Assembly: GCF_004379255.2 (NCBI RefSeq)
Contig: NC_056049.1
Location: 6,882,001-6,946,000 of the forward strand
Direction of reading: 5' to 3'
Length of the DNA: 64,000 nt
DNA from: Salvia splendens
Lineage: Eukaryota > Streptophyta > Magnoliopsida > Lamiales > Lamiaceae
Shown here: positions 1-11,744 of the stretch, in pieces
Layout: the number at the start of each line of letters is the position of its first letter
How positions within the stretch are numbered: the first letter of the stretch is position 1
The notes under the pieces: model-generated
What the model was told of the DNA's origin: nothing
Seen by the model: only the letters and a program-made list of their open reading frames with translations
The model's database searches: none
Made by a program: the position numbers and the translations under genes

Positions 1-3000
1 GGGGAAAGCTTGGGGACGAATCGTCTGTGGCGCGGCTGTACGCGAAGAACAGTGGGGAAGAGGTGTGCGGCGCCGAGCCCTACGCTGAGTTGTGGATAGG
101 AACTCACGACTCCGGGCTCTCCTACGTCGTTGCAGCGGCGGAGGGAGTGAGGGATGGCGGTGTGGAGGAAAACGACACCTATGATCGTAAGAAGGGGGAT
201 GTTGTGAGTTTGAAGGACTGGATTGTGAGGAATCCGAGTGTTGTTGGGGATAAGGTGTTGCAGAAGTGGGGACCTACTCTTCCTTTCCTGTTGAAGGTAT
301 TTTTTCAAAATTTGCTTTGGTTTTGCCGCTGTTTTTCTGGAATTTTACTGAAGATATTGATCTAAGGCGTCATGCCATCATCTTTCGATTCTATCGATGC
401 TGTACCTAAAAATTGAATCAGTTGCATTTTATACAATCTGTACTGCTGTACACACACGTATCATGTGTATGTGCAATGCAATCTACATGTTATGCACTCA
501 ATCGCCATGTTATCCCGATTTCCGGTAATTAATCGGATGTGGCATCTATGGATCTAGTTTCTGCACCTATTTTCCATTTGTGTTTGAAAGATGATGAATC
601 CGATGCTAGAAGAGTGGTAAATTTTTATTTCAGTTTCCTGCCGTTCCTTTGTTTTTGATAAAATTGAAGAGAGATTGAAACGAATTTTGAGCAAAAATAG
701 GTACTTTCAGTGGAAAAGGCTCTGTCGATACAGGCTCATCCAGACAAGGATTTGGCTCGAATTCTGCACAAGCAGCAGCCAGAAGTGTACAAGGACGGTA
801 ATCACAAGCCGGAGATGGCTTTGGCACTCACCGAGTTTGAGGCGCTGTGTGGATTTGTTGTTCTTGAGGTAGTTTAACTAGCTCATCTCTGGTTTTATTT
901 GATTGAGATATTATTTTTATGCCGTAATTCCTAACATATTGGTTCAAAAGCTATTAGGTAAATGGTTTGAGTGGTTGGCCTGTTCTCCATCTGACTTATG
1001 CTCTGATGATGTCTTCTCTAATTCTATCTTACAAAGTAGTGCATGATTATGATTTTTTGAATGCTAGGTCGAACTATAAATAGTGAAACTGGTTGGTGAA
1101 TCTAGATGAATTTTCTACCCTGTGCACTTATTTATTCTTTCTTGGTTGCTTTGAGAGTCTGAGAATACTGATAATAAATTTCATGCGATCGGTTCCGTTC
1201 TGGAATAGATCAACCATTTCGTATGTGATCCATATCCTTATCATATTTGTTGCATTAGATGACAATAGCATATATGAACTAGAGAAAGAGATGCAGTTGT
1301 TTTGGCATGAGGTGCTCTGGCCTCTGGATAGAAGAGAGCCAGCAATAATGTCAGTGATAGCTGATAGCAGAGTTATGTTTTGGCTTTAAAACTAGTATTG
1401 AAGGAAGAGTAATGTGTGCAACAAACAAATTTATTGATTTTGAATGATCTGTGTCAGTTACTATTAGGCATGTTAACCTTATTGGAGATTTGGAGCAGAT
1501 TATTTTCCTAATGTGGATCGCAATTTTTGGCCCTAGTTAGGTTTTACACTCTGAAGCATGACTAATCAGTGATTCATTACATTTTGAACGCATTTTTTAG
1601 AAGTATTCAACGGCGGTAGAACTAAACCAAGGTTCAGACTTGAGATGATTGACATCAGATTCTCAAAAGTTCGATGCATTTAATTTTAGATACTTCTCTT
1701 TGTTTTAGGAACTTAAGAATGTCGTGCGCTCTGTACCTGAGATGACAGAAGTGGTTGGAAATTCATGTGGGGTTCAAGTACTAAACACTAGTGAAGATGA
1801 TGGGGAGAAGATAATGAAAGAAGTCCTGCAGTCCTTATTTACTGATCTCATGTCGGCTAGCAAGACTGTGATATCTGAAATAATTCCCAAGTTGATAAGT
1901 CGGTTGAATAAAAAAGGCAAGGTATGTAGTTTTTTTATTAATTGTTCACTATTGTTTAATGTATGCTTGAAATTGATTCTCAGCATTAAGGTAATTTGGA
2001 ATTGAGTCTACTTTATTCTCTCCTCTTTTTCCTGTCAGTTTGCACAAGCGCAGTTTCTACATAGTAGTTCAATTAGAATTATCATGATGCAACAAAAAAG
2101 AAGTTTCATTAATCTGTTGTTATCCACTTTAGCGAGCCGAATTGATAACCTTCTTAACACAATATAAAGGTTATCTGTGACATTTTTGAGGAATTTGAGA
2201 CATCATTTTAAAGTCTTTGGAATCCATGATTCTGTAAACCTGCTGCCACAGATACTTTGTTTCCTCCCTCGCTGTTGAATCTCTCTACTCTGACCTTCAT
2301 GATCTTGAGCTATCTATCCATAGTTTGGTAATGTCCAAAAAGCCCATTTTTAGATTTATTTATTATATCAATAAAAATGATATGATCACAGCTTATCTCA
2401 AGACAAACTTGAAATAATGAGTTACATATAGCATTACCAGTTGAAAAAGAGTTGCACACCAGAGTTTGGGGACCTATGGCCCAGTTTGTTGTGTTCAAAT
2501 TGTAATCATTCTATTTATTGTTCCATAAATTACATAAATTCATGTAATTTCTGGTAGGAAATGAAGCTGACTGACAAGGAAGAGCTAGTATTGCGTCTCG
2601 AAAAGCAATACCCCGGTGACATTGGTGTGATAGCAGCCTTTTTGTTTAACTATGTGAAGCTGCAACCAGGTGAAGCTTTATACCTGGCAGCAAATGAACC
2701 ACATGCTTATATACAAGGTGAATGTGTAGAATGCATGGCAACATCAGACAATGTTGTTCGTGCTGGTCTCACTCCTAAGAAGAGGGATGTCCAAACTCTC
2801 TGTTCAATGCTAACATACAAACAGGTAAATGGTATGATGATTACAATTAGTCCAGGACCTCAAATTCCTTATTGTGCGTCTGATTCAACTATATATGCAG
2901 AGTTTTCCAGAAATCCTCCCTGGAGTTGCTTCAAATCCTTATACCGTCAAATATAGCCCTCCGTTCGATGAATTTGAGGTCGACTGCTATAATATTCCCG

Positions 3001-3242
3001 AGGAAGTATCTATTGTAATTCCAGCTGTTGGTGGTCCTTGTGTTTATCTGGTGGTTGCTGGCGAAGGGATCATGCACGCTCCTTCTAGTAAGGAGGTGAT
3101 TGGCGAAGGCGATGTTCTATTTGCACCTGCAAACACTGAGATCACTCTTGAGACTCATTCAGGTTCAATTGTGTATAGAGCAGGAGTCAACAGCAGGGCT
3201 TTGGAGGAATCTGAGGAATTTGCATCAAAACTAATGCACTAG
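1..3242 (+). CDS. PMI: Mannose-6-phosphate isomerase (type I PMI), 5' end missing
   Basis: Cytosolic zinc enzyme interconverting fructose-6-phosphate and mannose-6-phosphate, the entry to GDP-mannose, ascorbate and glycan precursors. Exons 1-296 (reading from base 3), 701-868, 1709-1921, 2558-2824 and 2901-3242; all introns are GT-AG in phase 0. The joined frame gives 427 residues; family members are about 430-440, so only some 10-20 N-terminal residues lie outside the window. Zinc-ligand motifs are visible: QAHPDK (Gln and His) at the start of exon 2, KPEMA (Glu) in the same exon and EPHAY (His) in exon 4. The conserved EFEALCGF also lies in exon 2. No lesion seen. The type I family is clear; the plant PMI1/PMI2 paralogue is not resolved. 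Confidence 0.95.
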
Positions 3243-3534
3243 TTCAAAAACTACACACATAATAAGGAAATAGAATCCATTTTCTTAACTGGGAAAATAA
3301 CTTATGGAACTCAACACACAATCATGCAGTGATTGATCATTCTACGTTGTACATTGCATAAAATTGTTACACATAATGATAATCTAAGTCATTCCTGTGT
3401 TTCATGGATGGTCAAGATTCAATTAAGTGTTAGCTCATGGATTATACAGCCTACAAAATTTGAGGGGTAAAAGGTCGATTTTGTTCCATTGTTGTCTTTA
3501 CACTAAAGTATTTCATCGTTTTTAAATAATTATA

Positions 3535-3767
3535 CTCCCTCCGTCCGTCCCAGGTTACTTGAGGCGTTTCTTTTCGGCATGAGATTTAAGAAAGTTGTAT
3601 TTAGATTTTAGTGAATTAAATAAAGAAGAGGAGAGAATAAAATAAGAGGAAAAAAGAGAGTAAAGTAAAACAATGAATAAAGTATATAAGATTAGATGTT
3701 TTATTTTTAGTCAAAAAAAGAAATGACTGAGACAACCCAAAAGGAAATACGACTCAAGTAACTTATA
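3535..3767. mobile_element. Stowaway-like MITE (Tc1/mariner type), eroded right end
   Basis: The left end reads CTCCCTCCGTCC directly after TA. An inner arm GGTTACTTGAG recurs inverted near 3745-3765 (CTCAAGTAACTT). The interior is AT-rich and noncoding. The right terminal CTCCCT motif is degraded, so the right limit is approximate. Confidence 0.6.
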
Positions 3768-3875
3768 TTTAGATCTTACTCTTGCACTTTAGTAGCTGAT
3801 TTACAATTACCAAAAATCCCCCTTCTTGTTTTCCACTTAAGCGAGCTAATTTTAAAAGCTGCCCTTTGCTAATTA

Positions 3876-4121
3876 CTCCCTGTTCCACAAATAGGAGTCT
3901 CAGTTCTTTTCGTTGTAGGTTTAAAAAGTATATAGAAGAAAGTTAGTGGAATATGAAATTCATTTATATATTATGTATTAGTTTTAAATGATAGTATGTG
4001 CATGGAATGATTTAGTAAAATATGTAGCATCTTTACCATTTATATTAATTATGAACTATGACTCTTATTCGCGAATAAACCATAATAGAAAAACGGAACG
4101 CCTATTCGCGGACGGAGAGAA
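3876..4121. mobile_element. Stowaway-like MITE
   Basis: Starts CTCCCTGTTCCACAAATAG after a TA and ends with the inverted counterpart CTATTCGCGGACGGAGAG, followed by TA about one base later. Roughly 245 bp, noncoding, lying 108 bp after the previous MITE. Confidence 0.6.
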
Positions 4122-4162
4122 TACAATCTATTCCTTCACTTTAATATTCAAGAGCTTACTAT

Positions 4163-4194
4163 ATGTAAATGTAAATGTAAATGTAAATGTAAAA
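4163..4194. repeat. (TGTAAA)n microsatellite
   Basis: About five perfect 6-bp units. Confidence 0.85.
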
Positions 4195-5171
4195 GTAAAA
4201 CAGCCCAATTGTAGATGTACAATCTTGAGTTAACTACGTGCATAGTCTCACCATCCTCACAAAATAATTTTATTGGTGGACAACATTGGTAGACAATACA
4301 AGTTTTAATGTAAAATTGGCCTATTGTGAAAGAGAGAAAGTATAACTAATTATATTGGAAAGAAAAAATAGAAAGATGTGACTATTTTTTATGGACGAAA
4401 AAGTTACTAATATTACAATTTTAAAGTTCATTGTATGATACTACTGTGAAGCAATTTATTGTGTTTAGATCGTAAAAAATACTGTCCTTTAACCAATAAA
4501 CGCTGCATGATACTATCATTTGAGAATATGCCCCATTGAGTGCTGATTTCACTTCTGCTATTTTGTTTTTTGTAATGGAAACGCATTCTACTTTTTTTTA
4601 CATTTCTTAAATCATGAGTCCAGTTATTTATGAACCAAAAAATATAAGATAAATTAACAAAGCAATTTAAGAATTACAAGGAAAAGCTTGGTTGTGAATA
4701 CCCGCCTTGTTGTTGAACTATGCGCATAATAACCACAAGCTTATTTACAAACAGGTAATGTTGTGATTAGAAATCAAAAACACAATATAGTAATCTAGAT
4801 ACACCTCTAAAAACCCTAACAATTAATATGGGGATGACTATTAGCAAATTAATATAAAATCATGTTGCTATTATAAACTCGAGATACACCTGTACAAATT
4901 CTAATAATTGCATACCATAAAGTTCAGTTTAACAACTAATCACCTCCAACTAGTAAGGATTGGAGAAAACGTCAAACAATGCAGCAAATGAATGGAAACA
5001 GAAAATTTAAACCAAAGTGACATTTAAACTAGGAAAAGAGTATAAAATTGCTACAAAAATGAGTAGCATATACTAGCCCATCCAGATTTCTCTTGGTCAA
5101 AACTTGGAATAACTCTTAATTAATCCATTAAAAGCAGAACAAGAAACTAAATCTAGAATAACATCAAGTTT

Positions 5172-6267
5172 TCAAACCTCCACTGTGGGGAACTCGAAGA
5201 CAACATCTTTTCCAGAAAGCTTCCTGTACACCCCAGCAAAAGTTTCCAGCTTATTCTCAGTATCATTCCTCGACTTAGGATCCAAGAACACCTGCAATTG
5301 AAAGAAAAAAAGATGAGTTCAAATCCATGTGCTAGTCATCCAGGATTAGGAAAGATATTTGGAGGCATATCAATGAAGCAAGGACCTTCATGATCTTTGA
5401 TCCATCAAGTCTGTATCTGATACGTTTTCCAACAATCTCAGCAGGGTACACAACATCTTCAAGCACAGCTTCGTGGACTGAAGTGAGCGTGCGGGATCGA
5501 GGCCTTTGGACAGCAGAGCCCTTCTTGGGGGGGCGTACTATCCTCCTGGTAGCAACAAAAAGGACATCCTGCATATTCATTGAAAACAGGGACACGCAAA
5601 TAAATATGCATTAAATACATGATGAGCAAGTAAAACAATAACATCATTTAACACAAATAATACTCATTAACAGTAAAACAAACCAACATCAATAAATTGG
5701 AGAAGTTCAGTGAAAACCCAATAGACAAGTAAAAAAAGTTATATATTTTCTTCTTAGACAAACAATAAAAAGGAGAAAAAACATGAGAAAAACAACAAAT
5801 CTATGTACCTTTCCACTGAATTTCTTCTCAAGCTCTCTAACAAGCTTTGGGTGCACCTTGCGGAAAGCTTTCCTCAGTCTGTAGGGAGCATGGATCACAA
5901 CAGCCTTCTTACCTCCAGCAACATCAATTTGCCTGTAACAAATTAGAATATCTATTATTGTCAAGCTCGGAGAATACTGGAACATATAAATAAAAAACAG
6001 ATAAGACTTGCACTGCAGAGTTGATATAGAGGTCTTTCAATTCACTCTTAATGTCTTGGTTGGTGTTTTCCAAATCAAACAAAGCCTGTAAACAAGCACG
6101 AGGATCAGAATCCAGTATTGAGTTCTGATTTCAATAAATTCCTTGCGCATCACAATAAAGTTCTATTCTATGTAGAATGCATATGATGAGACCTGTGCAA
6201 CGGACTCCTCAAATTCAGTGGGATCAGCATCCCTGTCTTTGTGAATTTTTTGCAATGCGGTAAACAT
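5172..6267 (-). CDS. RPS7: 40S ribosomal protein eS7
   Basis: Small-subunit ribosomal protein. Coding exons on the minus strand: 6193-6267, 6012-6085, 5809-5932, 5386-5568 and 5172-5291, together 191 residues, the usual plant eS7 length. Conserved stretches include [30 protein letters not shown] and [20 protein letters not shown]. The start [10 protein letters not shown] matches the family and lies just inside the first coding exon; a 5'UTR exon lies near 6708-6760, so the leader holds an intron. The intron between 6012 and 5932 needs a GC donor (GCAAGT) to keep the AVQIDV frame. Transcribed towards PMI. Confidence 0.96.
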
Positions 6268-6816
6268 ATTGACTTCTGCAGAATACAACATTATGTTAAT
6301 CATAAAAAGATAGTACTAAACATTCTAGCAGAAAAAAGGCTATAAGCTATGAATCGAATGTCATTCCTTATTTGGTAATAAATCTTATGTACGCCTCCAC
6401 GATCAATACATCACATTTGCTACTTTAACGCACTAGAACAATTGCAATCTCAAATATTTTTTTTCTGGTGGTCATTGTTTTAACCTATCTAAAAATGTAT
6501 AATCATCTACGAATCCGAAAAGGCTAGATTCTTATCACCCGGCATCCAAATAAGCTTGAATCTCGTCAACAGGAAAACCACTCGACAGTATCAACACACT
6601 ATCTTAAGCAAAAAACTATTTGAAATATGCTAATCGAGATCCGAAATCGCTCGACGGTTGAAACTGCAGCTATATTAAAAAAGAATCAATAATCTCTAAT
6701 AATGTACCTTGGCGGAGGAAAATCCAAGCTTCGGCGCCGCCGGAGGCTGTACCTGAAAGTATAAATGATTTGGAAGACTGGAAGAGAGAGTGAGGAGGTC
6801 GCAAATTGCAATAGAG

Positions 6817-6876
6817 ATTATATATTAGACCAAAAACCCTAGCAGTTTGGGCCGCGATCCACTGTGCATGGGCCGA
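6817..6876 (-). promoter_or_regulatory. eS7 promoter: TATA-like box, telo box, two site II motifs
   Basis: Reading upstream from the start on the minus strand: a TATATAAT-like stretch (about 6819-6827), a telo box whose plus-strand form is AAACCCTA (6834-6841), and two TGGGCC site II motifs on the plus strand (6848-6853, 6869-6874). This combination is the known signature of plant ribosomal-protein promoters, linked to TCP factors and growth-dependent expression. Confidence 0.75.
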
Positions 6877-7373
6877 AATTAACCACTGCTTTTATTAATC
6901 TTAGAAAGTCAGTTTTAATTTTTTAGCATAACGAAAAATTATTAAAAAGAAAAATTTTAATAATTAAATAATTATTCTATTAGTTTCTTAAATACAATTA
7001 GTAATGAATTTCAAGTTGGAGTTGTCCAAGCTTTTGTTGAACAGCAAGGAGCTTAGACATTATTGTATGAGGAGCCGAGATTAAGCTCTCCTAACATCAT
7101 TGTAATTTCATCCAGTTGTAATTTCCTCCTATATAAGAGTTTATTTGTAATTTCCTCCCTAATTAATTTTAAAAAAAATTCAAGTCGAGGTTAATTTAAA
7201 AAAAAAAATTCAAGTCGAGGTTTCAACCTGAAGTAGTCTTCTTGTTGATTGGGAGCAAACCCAAAATCTGCTTTTCCCTTGAATCCCATTTCCTCTCCAA
7301 CCCGCTCATTTTTTGTAGATCAAACGAGTTGAATTTTCATCGGGAACCAAAAGGAAGAAAGTGATAGAGAAAA

Positions 7374-10300
7374 ATGATGTCCCCAAATCATATACCGGAA
7401 AATCGTAGCCCTTCCCGCCCGGCCACTTTCAGGTCAGTATTCTGCATAGCATATCCAATTCCATTCCAAATTATTTTGTTTACGACTTTATTTTTTTTTC
7501 TCAATTTTGTCGAGTAGCTCAATTTATGGAGCTAATTGAAATTTTACAGTTTCAGATCGCATTGTGTGTGCGAATGTGTTTATTTTCCTTCATACAGAAG
7601 TATTTATGCATGAAGCACTGAAAATTTGCTCATATGAGAACAAAAGAGTTGATTGGGAAATAGGACTAGTTTCCGTTTTGGAGAAATTAGTCATTGTAGA
7701 GGTAAATGCGTGGTATGTGTTGAGCTACCAATTGTAGCGGATCAAATAGTGAAGTGAGCCCCCACAGAGAAGGAATATTTTCATATTTTTTTTTAAATCG
7801 AAGAGGAATGTTCTATTGTAACTTATAGAGTCTATATTAGGTATAACATGAAACATAGAAAAGGTACAGTACAGGGCAATGCAGGTTCGGTTTTGTATTT
7901 TGCATTTAAGCACATCAATTTAAATTACAAAATGCATCACACAGACTGTTTTCAGTCACTGCCACAGATGAAGTTATTAAGTGAGTGTACATATATGAGT
8001 GTTCACAATATTTTATAGATGGATGTCATAAAATTCAAATTGTTACTAGTTGGTATTTCATGTTTCTTATTTTCTTGATCTGATATTGTTGAATGTAGGC
8101 AAACTCCCTTGAAGGTTATCCATGTCTTTGGTAACTTTATGAGAATTTGGTCTATCTACTCTGTCTACCGCTATTTGTCTCAAACAGGGGCTTCAGTTGT
8201 TTTGTTTATATTCAGCTGTCTTGTTCCATCGTCCATTCTGTTTTTACTTATGCAAAAACCTTGGAAGGGCAGACCTCTTTCCAATACGCAGGTTATCACG
8301 AAACCCACTGGGACCTTTTATTCTTCTTCCTTGTTTATTTAAGCTTAAATTTGATATGAATGTGCTTATGACTTTAGCATTCTTACTTCTTTTAGGTAGT
8401 GCCTTCTGTGATAAATGGTGGTATAACTGCCCTATACTTCATCTTATGGGGAAAAGGACTTCGATCTTGTGGTCCTCTCAGGTGAACTATCAAACTGATT
8501 TTATATACAGCTGCTTTAACTTGTTTATAGACCTTGCACTTCATAGAGGATGATGGATCACAGCTACTGGAAAAGAATCCTCAGTTAACCTGGTTACTAG
8601 GTTTTGTTTATGTGACCTTCACAGTAGCATTTGTCTGTAAGATAGTTTAAAAAGTGGTGCGATTCTTGATCCTCATATGAGTAGAATTACGTAATCTGTG
8701 ACGATACATGTGAATGAAACGTGAAGGACTGGCATGTAGTCATCTTATATGAAATAAAATGTTTTCAAGGGTCAAACCAATTCATACATGTAGCTTGCAA
8801 TCACTCCATGAAAGAGATGCTTATTATGTCAGGATCATATTGGCTGAGTATTCAGGTGCTGTCCTTGGAGTGTTATCTGCAGTCTTGTATGGAAGGAGAG
8901 ATCGTGTTTGGAGAAAGGTATTGTTTCAATAGGTATCACAATTTTTTCCACTTGCAATTTGTAGATGCAAAGCTTAATCCTGTCTTGATTTTTAAGTTTA
9001 AAAGAACTTGATTAGTTAACTTCATTAGTGTGGTCAAATGTCTAGTGAATTGCACATGCAGGCTCAAATAGTCTACCATCAATCTGGGTGCATAGATGAG
9101 AACACCTTTTTCTCTTGAAAAACATGTCACACAATTCGTTTTCTCTTGACATGCTATTCTAAGTTGTTTTTTCTTATTTCTTTATCAGGTTGGGGGCCTC
9201 CTTGCAATGTTAGCATCTTTTTACTTTTTGTCTCAAGGATGGACCACAGCTTCACAATCTCCTCTCTATATCCTTTAAGATTGAACTATTGTTAATTATT
9301 TATTAACGTATCCCATGCTACTGAAGAAGGTGGTGATTAGGTCTTCCCTTTAAACACATTCCATCCATATATGATTAGTTTGGGTTTTGGTCAACTTAAC
9401 TCAGAACTACCATTTAGTGATAATGAAGATGCAGACGTCCAGCCTGAAGAAGTTTTAGGTGTTAAACAGATGCTAATTCCCATATTTGCTGGAATTTTAT
9501 CAGCATTAAGGAGAGTGATTGCAAGACGTGTCTCACTTAAGGTATCAACTTCCTTTGGCTGTATATGTTTTGGATATCAGTTCATAATACCTCTGCCAAA
9601 CGTACACACATCCGAAGAAACAAAAAGGAACTAAACATGACATCCAAATGTTTGCACTTTATCATTACAGAATCAACTTAAAAGACGGTTGAATGCCGTA
9701 ACCATTGCTTCTGCCACCTGTTTTCTCTTCCCTGTCGCCATGTGGGACATGATCATTGTGAGTGTCACTCTTTTGTCTTTTTAGCTTAATACATATCCTG
9801 GTCCTCTTTTTCTTGTCACTCTTTATTTTGTAACTTTTTCCCTATTAATCCCTAAGGTGTAGAAATTGCCTGATATATACTGATACCTGGTTTCTCAATT
9901 GTGTTGTGAACTTGTCAGGGGTCTACAAATGTGGAATTGCCATTTTCTATGTGGGCCTTTTCAAGCTTTGTCGTTTTTGGAATTATTTTGATATTTTATG
10001 TGGACAGTATTGCAGAAGAGAGGTACTTTCTTGGCTTTGTATGCAATCTAAGCAGTGTTGTCAAAATGTCGTTCGGGTCGCTCGGGTCGCCCGGGTCGCC
10101 TGGGTCGAGACCATCACCGCCCCAACATGGGTGGGTTGATCGAGATACAGGGTCGCCTGGGTCGCCCTAAACACATGCTATCTCTAATTTTCTCAAATCT
10201 CTCACATGTTTTCTGACGATCTCAATCATGATTCTCTATACATATGCATGCACCACATCAAACTTTTCAAACCTACTTTCTACACTTTAGAATTCGGCCT

Positions 10301-11744
10301 CTTCACTCCTAAACAAATAAACAATTCAAAGATCTTTTGCTGCCACCCTTCATATATTCCTTTGTTTTGATATTTTCAGACAATGGTTTCAATTATTTAT
10401 TGTGTTATGACTTATGAACTGTTTTGATATTTTGATCATTTCTATTTTCCACTTTATCTGTATTCACATGAATTGCGTCTACATTTATATTATTTCATAT
10501 ATTATAAACATTAGAGCAATATATTTATTTTATTTAATATTAAAAGGCAAAAAAATTAGCCTAGATTTGTGGGTCTCTCGACCCCGTCGACTCGTCGACC
10601 CGCGACCCAAATTTTCACCTCATCGACCCGGTGCGCCCCGCGACCCTAACAACACTGAATCTAAGTAGGCTTCTGTGCTTCATATGGATTTATACCTTTT
10701 AATTTGTTTCTGTGTTCCGGTTTTATCGGGAGTAACACGTAATAGCCTAGATCCTTATGATCTATTTTGCATAAAATCTGGCTCAAAGTTTTGGTAATCA
10801 GTTTCTTGGGGCCAGTACCAGTGTACCACCAGAATTTTTACGAGTCTCGGGCGTCGGCATACTTCTCAATAGAGCACTGCTTACTAAATCAGAATAGTAA
10901 CATGCTGATGAACTTACAATCAGTATGTGTTGTACTTGTGCACTACATCCCTGGTGGCAGTGTAAAATCTGAAGTTTTTCATTATTTCTTTGTGTCATGA
11001 GATAATGTAGTCAATTCGTAGTGATACATGGTATATTGATTGGGTGTTACAACTTGCAGATTGAATATGGTGTTCTCATCTCCAAGACATTTGCTGGTTG
11101 CTGGAGGATGCATCATTGTAATGGATATTGTGTACAAAATGGATTTCTCTTTGCCTGGCTTTTTACTTTGTGCAGCCATTTTGGGCTTTGGTACGATTGG
11201 GGCCTTTTTTGCTTTATTGTTTTGATTACAATGTATACACTTCATGGGCTATGATTTGCATGGATAGAACTAGGCATAGTTCCCAATTTATTGTTGGAAT
11301 AGTGCACTTCATGTCAGTTATGATTATGCTGTCATAAGTAATTTGTCAGGTATTCACTTTTCAACCTTCAAATCATTCACCTTATACGAAGCATGTTTAG
11401 TTGTTTGCTTTAGCAAGGAAAAGTTTACCAAAATCAGTTTATTTGCTGTAAATTGTTTGTGGACTGTCAGTGAATCCACTTCTATTTATTTTTCAACTCT
11501 TTCTTAGTATCTTTGTTAAATTCTTCTTGCCCCTTTTCGTGTTAATGTGGTAGTGTTTATTGGCCCATGGGTATTTTTGATATCCATGTGCACCTGTAAA
11601 TGGGCTCTCAATGAAGCATTCTAATTTGTAGGGATACATGAAGCAACTTCTATGGATCGTATGAGAAAAGATTCATTGCAAAGTTCAGTTATATCAGATG
11701 AAGCTTATGAGGACCAAATTCAGATGTCGTCACTTCCAACTTAA
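7374..11744 (+). CDS. Multi-pass membrane protein resembling N-terminal half of ZnT5/Msc2/MTP12
   Basis: Ten exons: 7374-7432, 8099-8291, 8396-8481, 8833-8917, 9189-9267, 9408-9541, 9671-9757, 9919-10022, 11060-11190, 11632-11744; every junction keeps frame, giving 356 residues. About eight to nine hydrophobic segments are visible. Landmarks shared with the N-terminal membrane half of animal ZnT5 and plant MTP12 are a CGPLR motif after the third segment, an RR-VS-type basic loop before a long hydrophobic pair, and FYVDSI late in the protein. The cation-efflux domain that follows in full-length members is absent: the frame ends in a hydrophilic tail (ISDEAYEDQIQ). A role as partner subunit in secretory-pathway zinc transport is inference; a drug/metabolite-type transporter is the alternative. 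Exon structure is firm, family name less so. Confidence 0.7.
9268..9407 (+). other. U12-type AT-AC intron
   Basis: Exon 5 ends PLY-like, then ATATCCTTT, an exact U12 5' splice consensus, instead of GT. The intron ends ...CTTAACTCAGAAC, with a U12-like branch site (CTTAAC, branch A near 9399) and AC terminus. Only this 140-bp removal joins codon phase 1 of exon 5 to the open frame from 9408 (TTA CCA TTT). No GT-AG alternative fits. Confidence 0.8.
10053..10657. mobile_element. hAT-superfamily nonautonomous element (MITE)
   Basis: A 605-bp insertion in intron 8 of the zinc-transporter-like gene. It is flanked by a perfect 8-bp duplication AATCTAAG (10045-10052, 10658-10665). The termini are inverted CAGTGTTGT, followed on both sides by GGGTCG-rich subterminal repeats. 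There is no transposase; the core is AT-rich. An 8-bp duplication with CAGTG ends is diagnostic of hAT elements. Confidence 0.88.

Larger units (their letters stand above)
3243..5171. other. Intergenic, MITE-rich, no gene
   Basis: AT-rich spacer between the convergent PMI and eS7 genes. It holds two Stowaway-like MITEs and a short microsatellite (listed separately). The remaining open frames are short and low-complexity, and I see no coding signature. Confidence 0.6.

Noticed and set aside
27..365. Isolated 112-codon frame at the window start
   Set aside because: Only its first part (to 296) is PMI coding; the rest is intron 1.
8539..8650. Extra exon in the ZnT5-like gene
   Set aside because: An acceptor-like AG and a stop-free stretch (EDDGSQLLEKNPQ...) exist, but the reading ends without a proper donor, and exons 3 and 4 already join in frame. 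It might be an alternative exon; I left it out.
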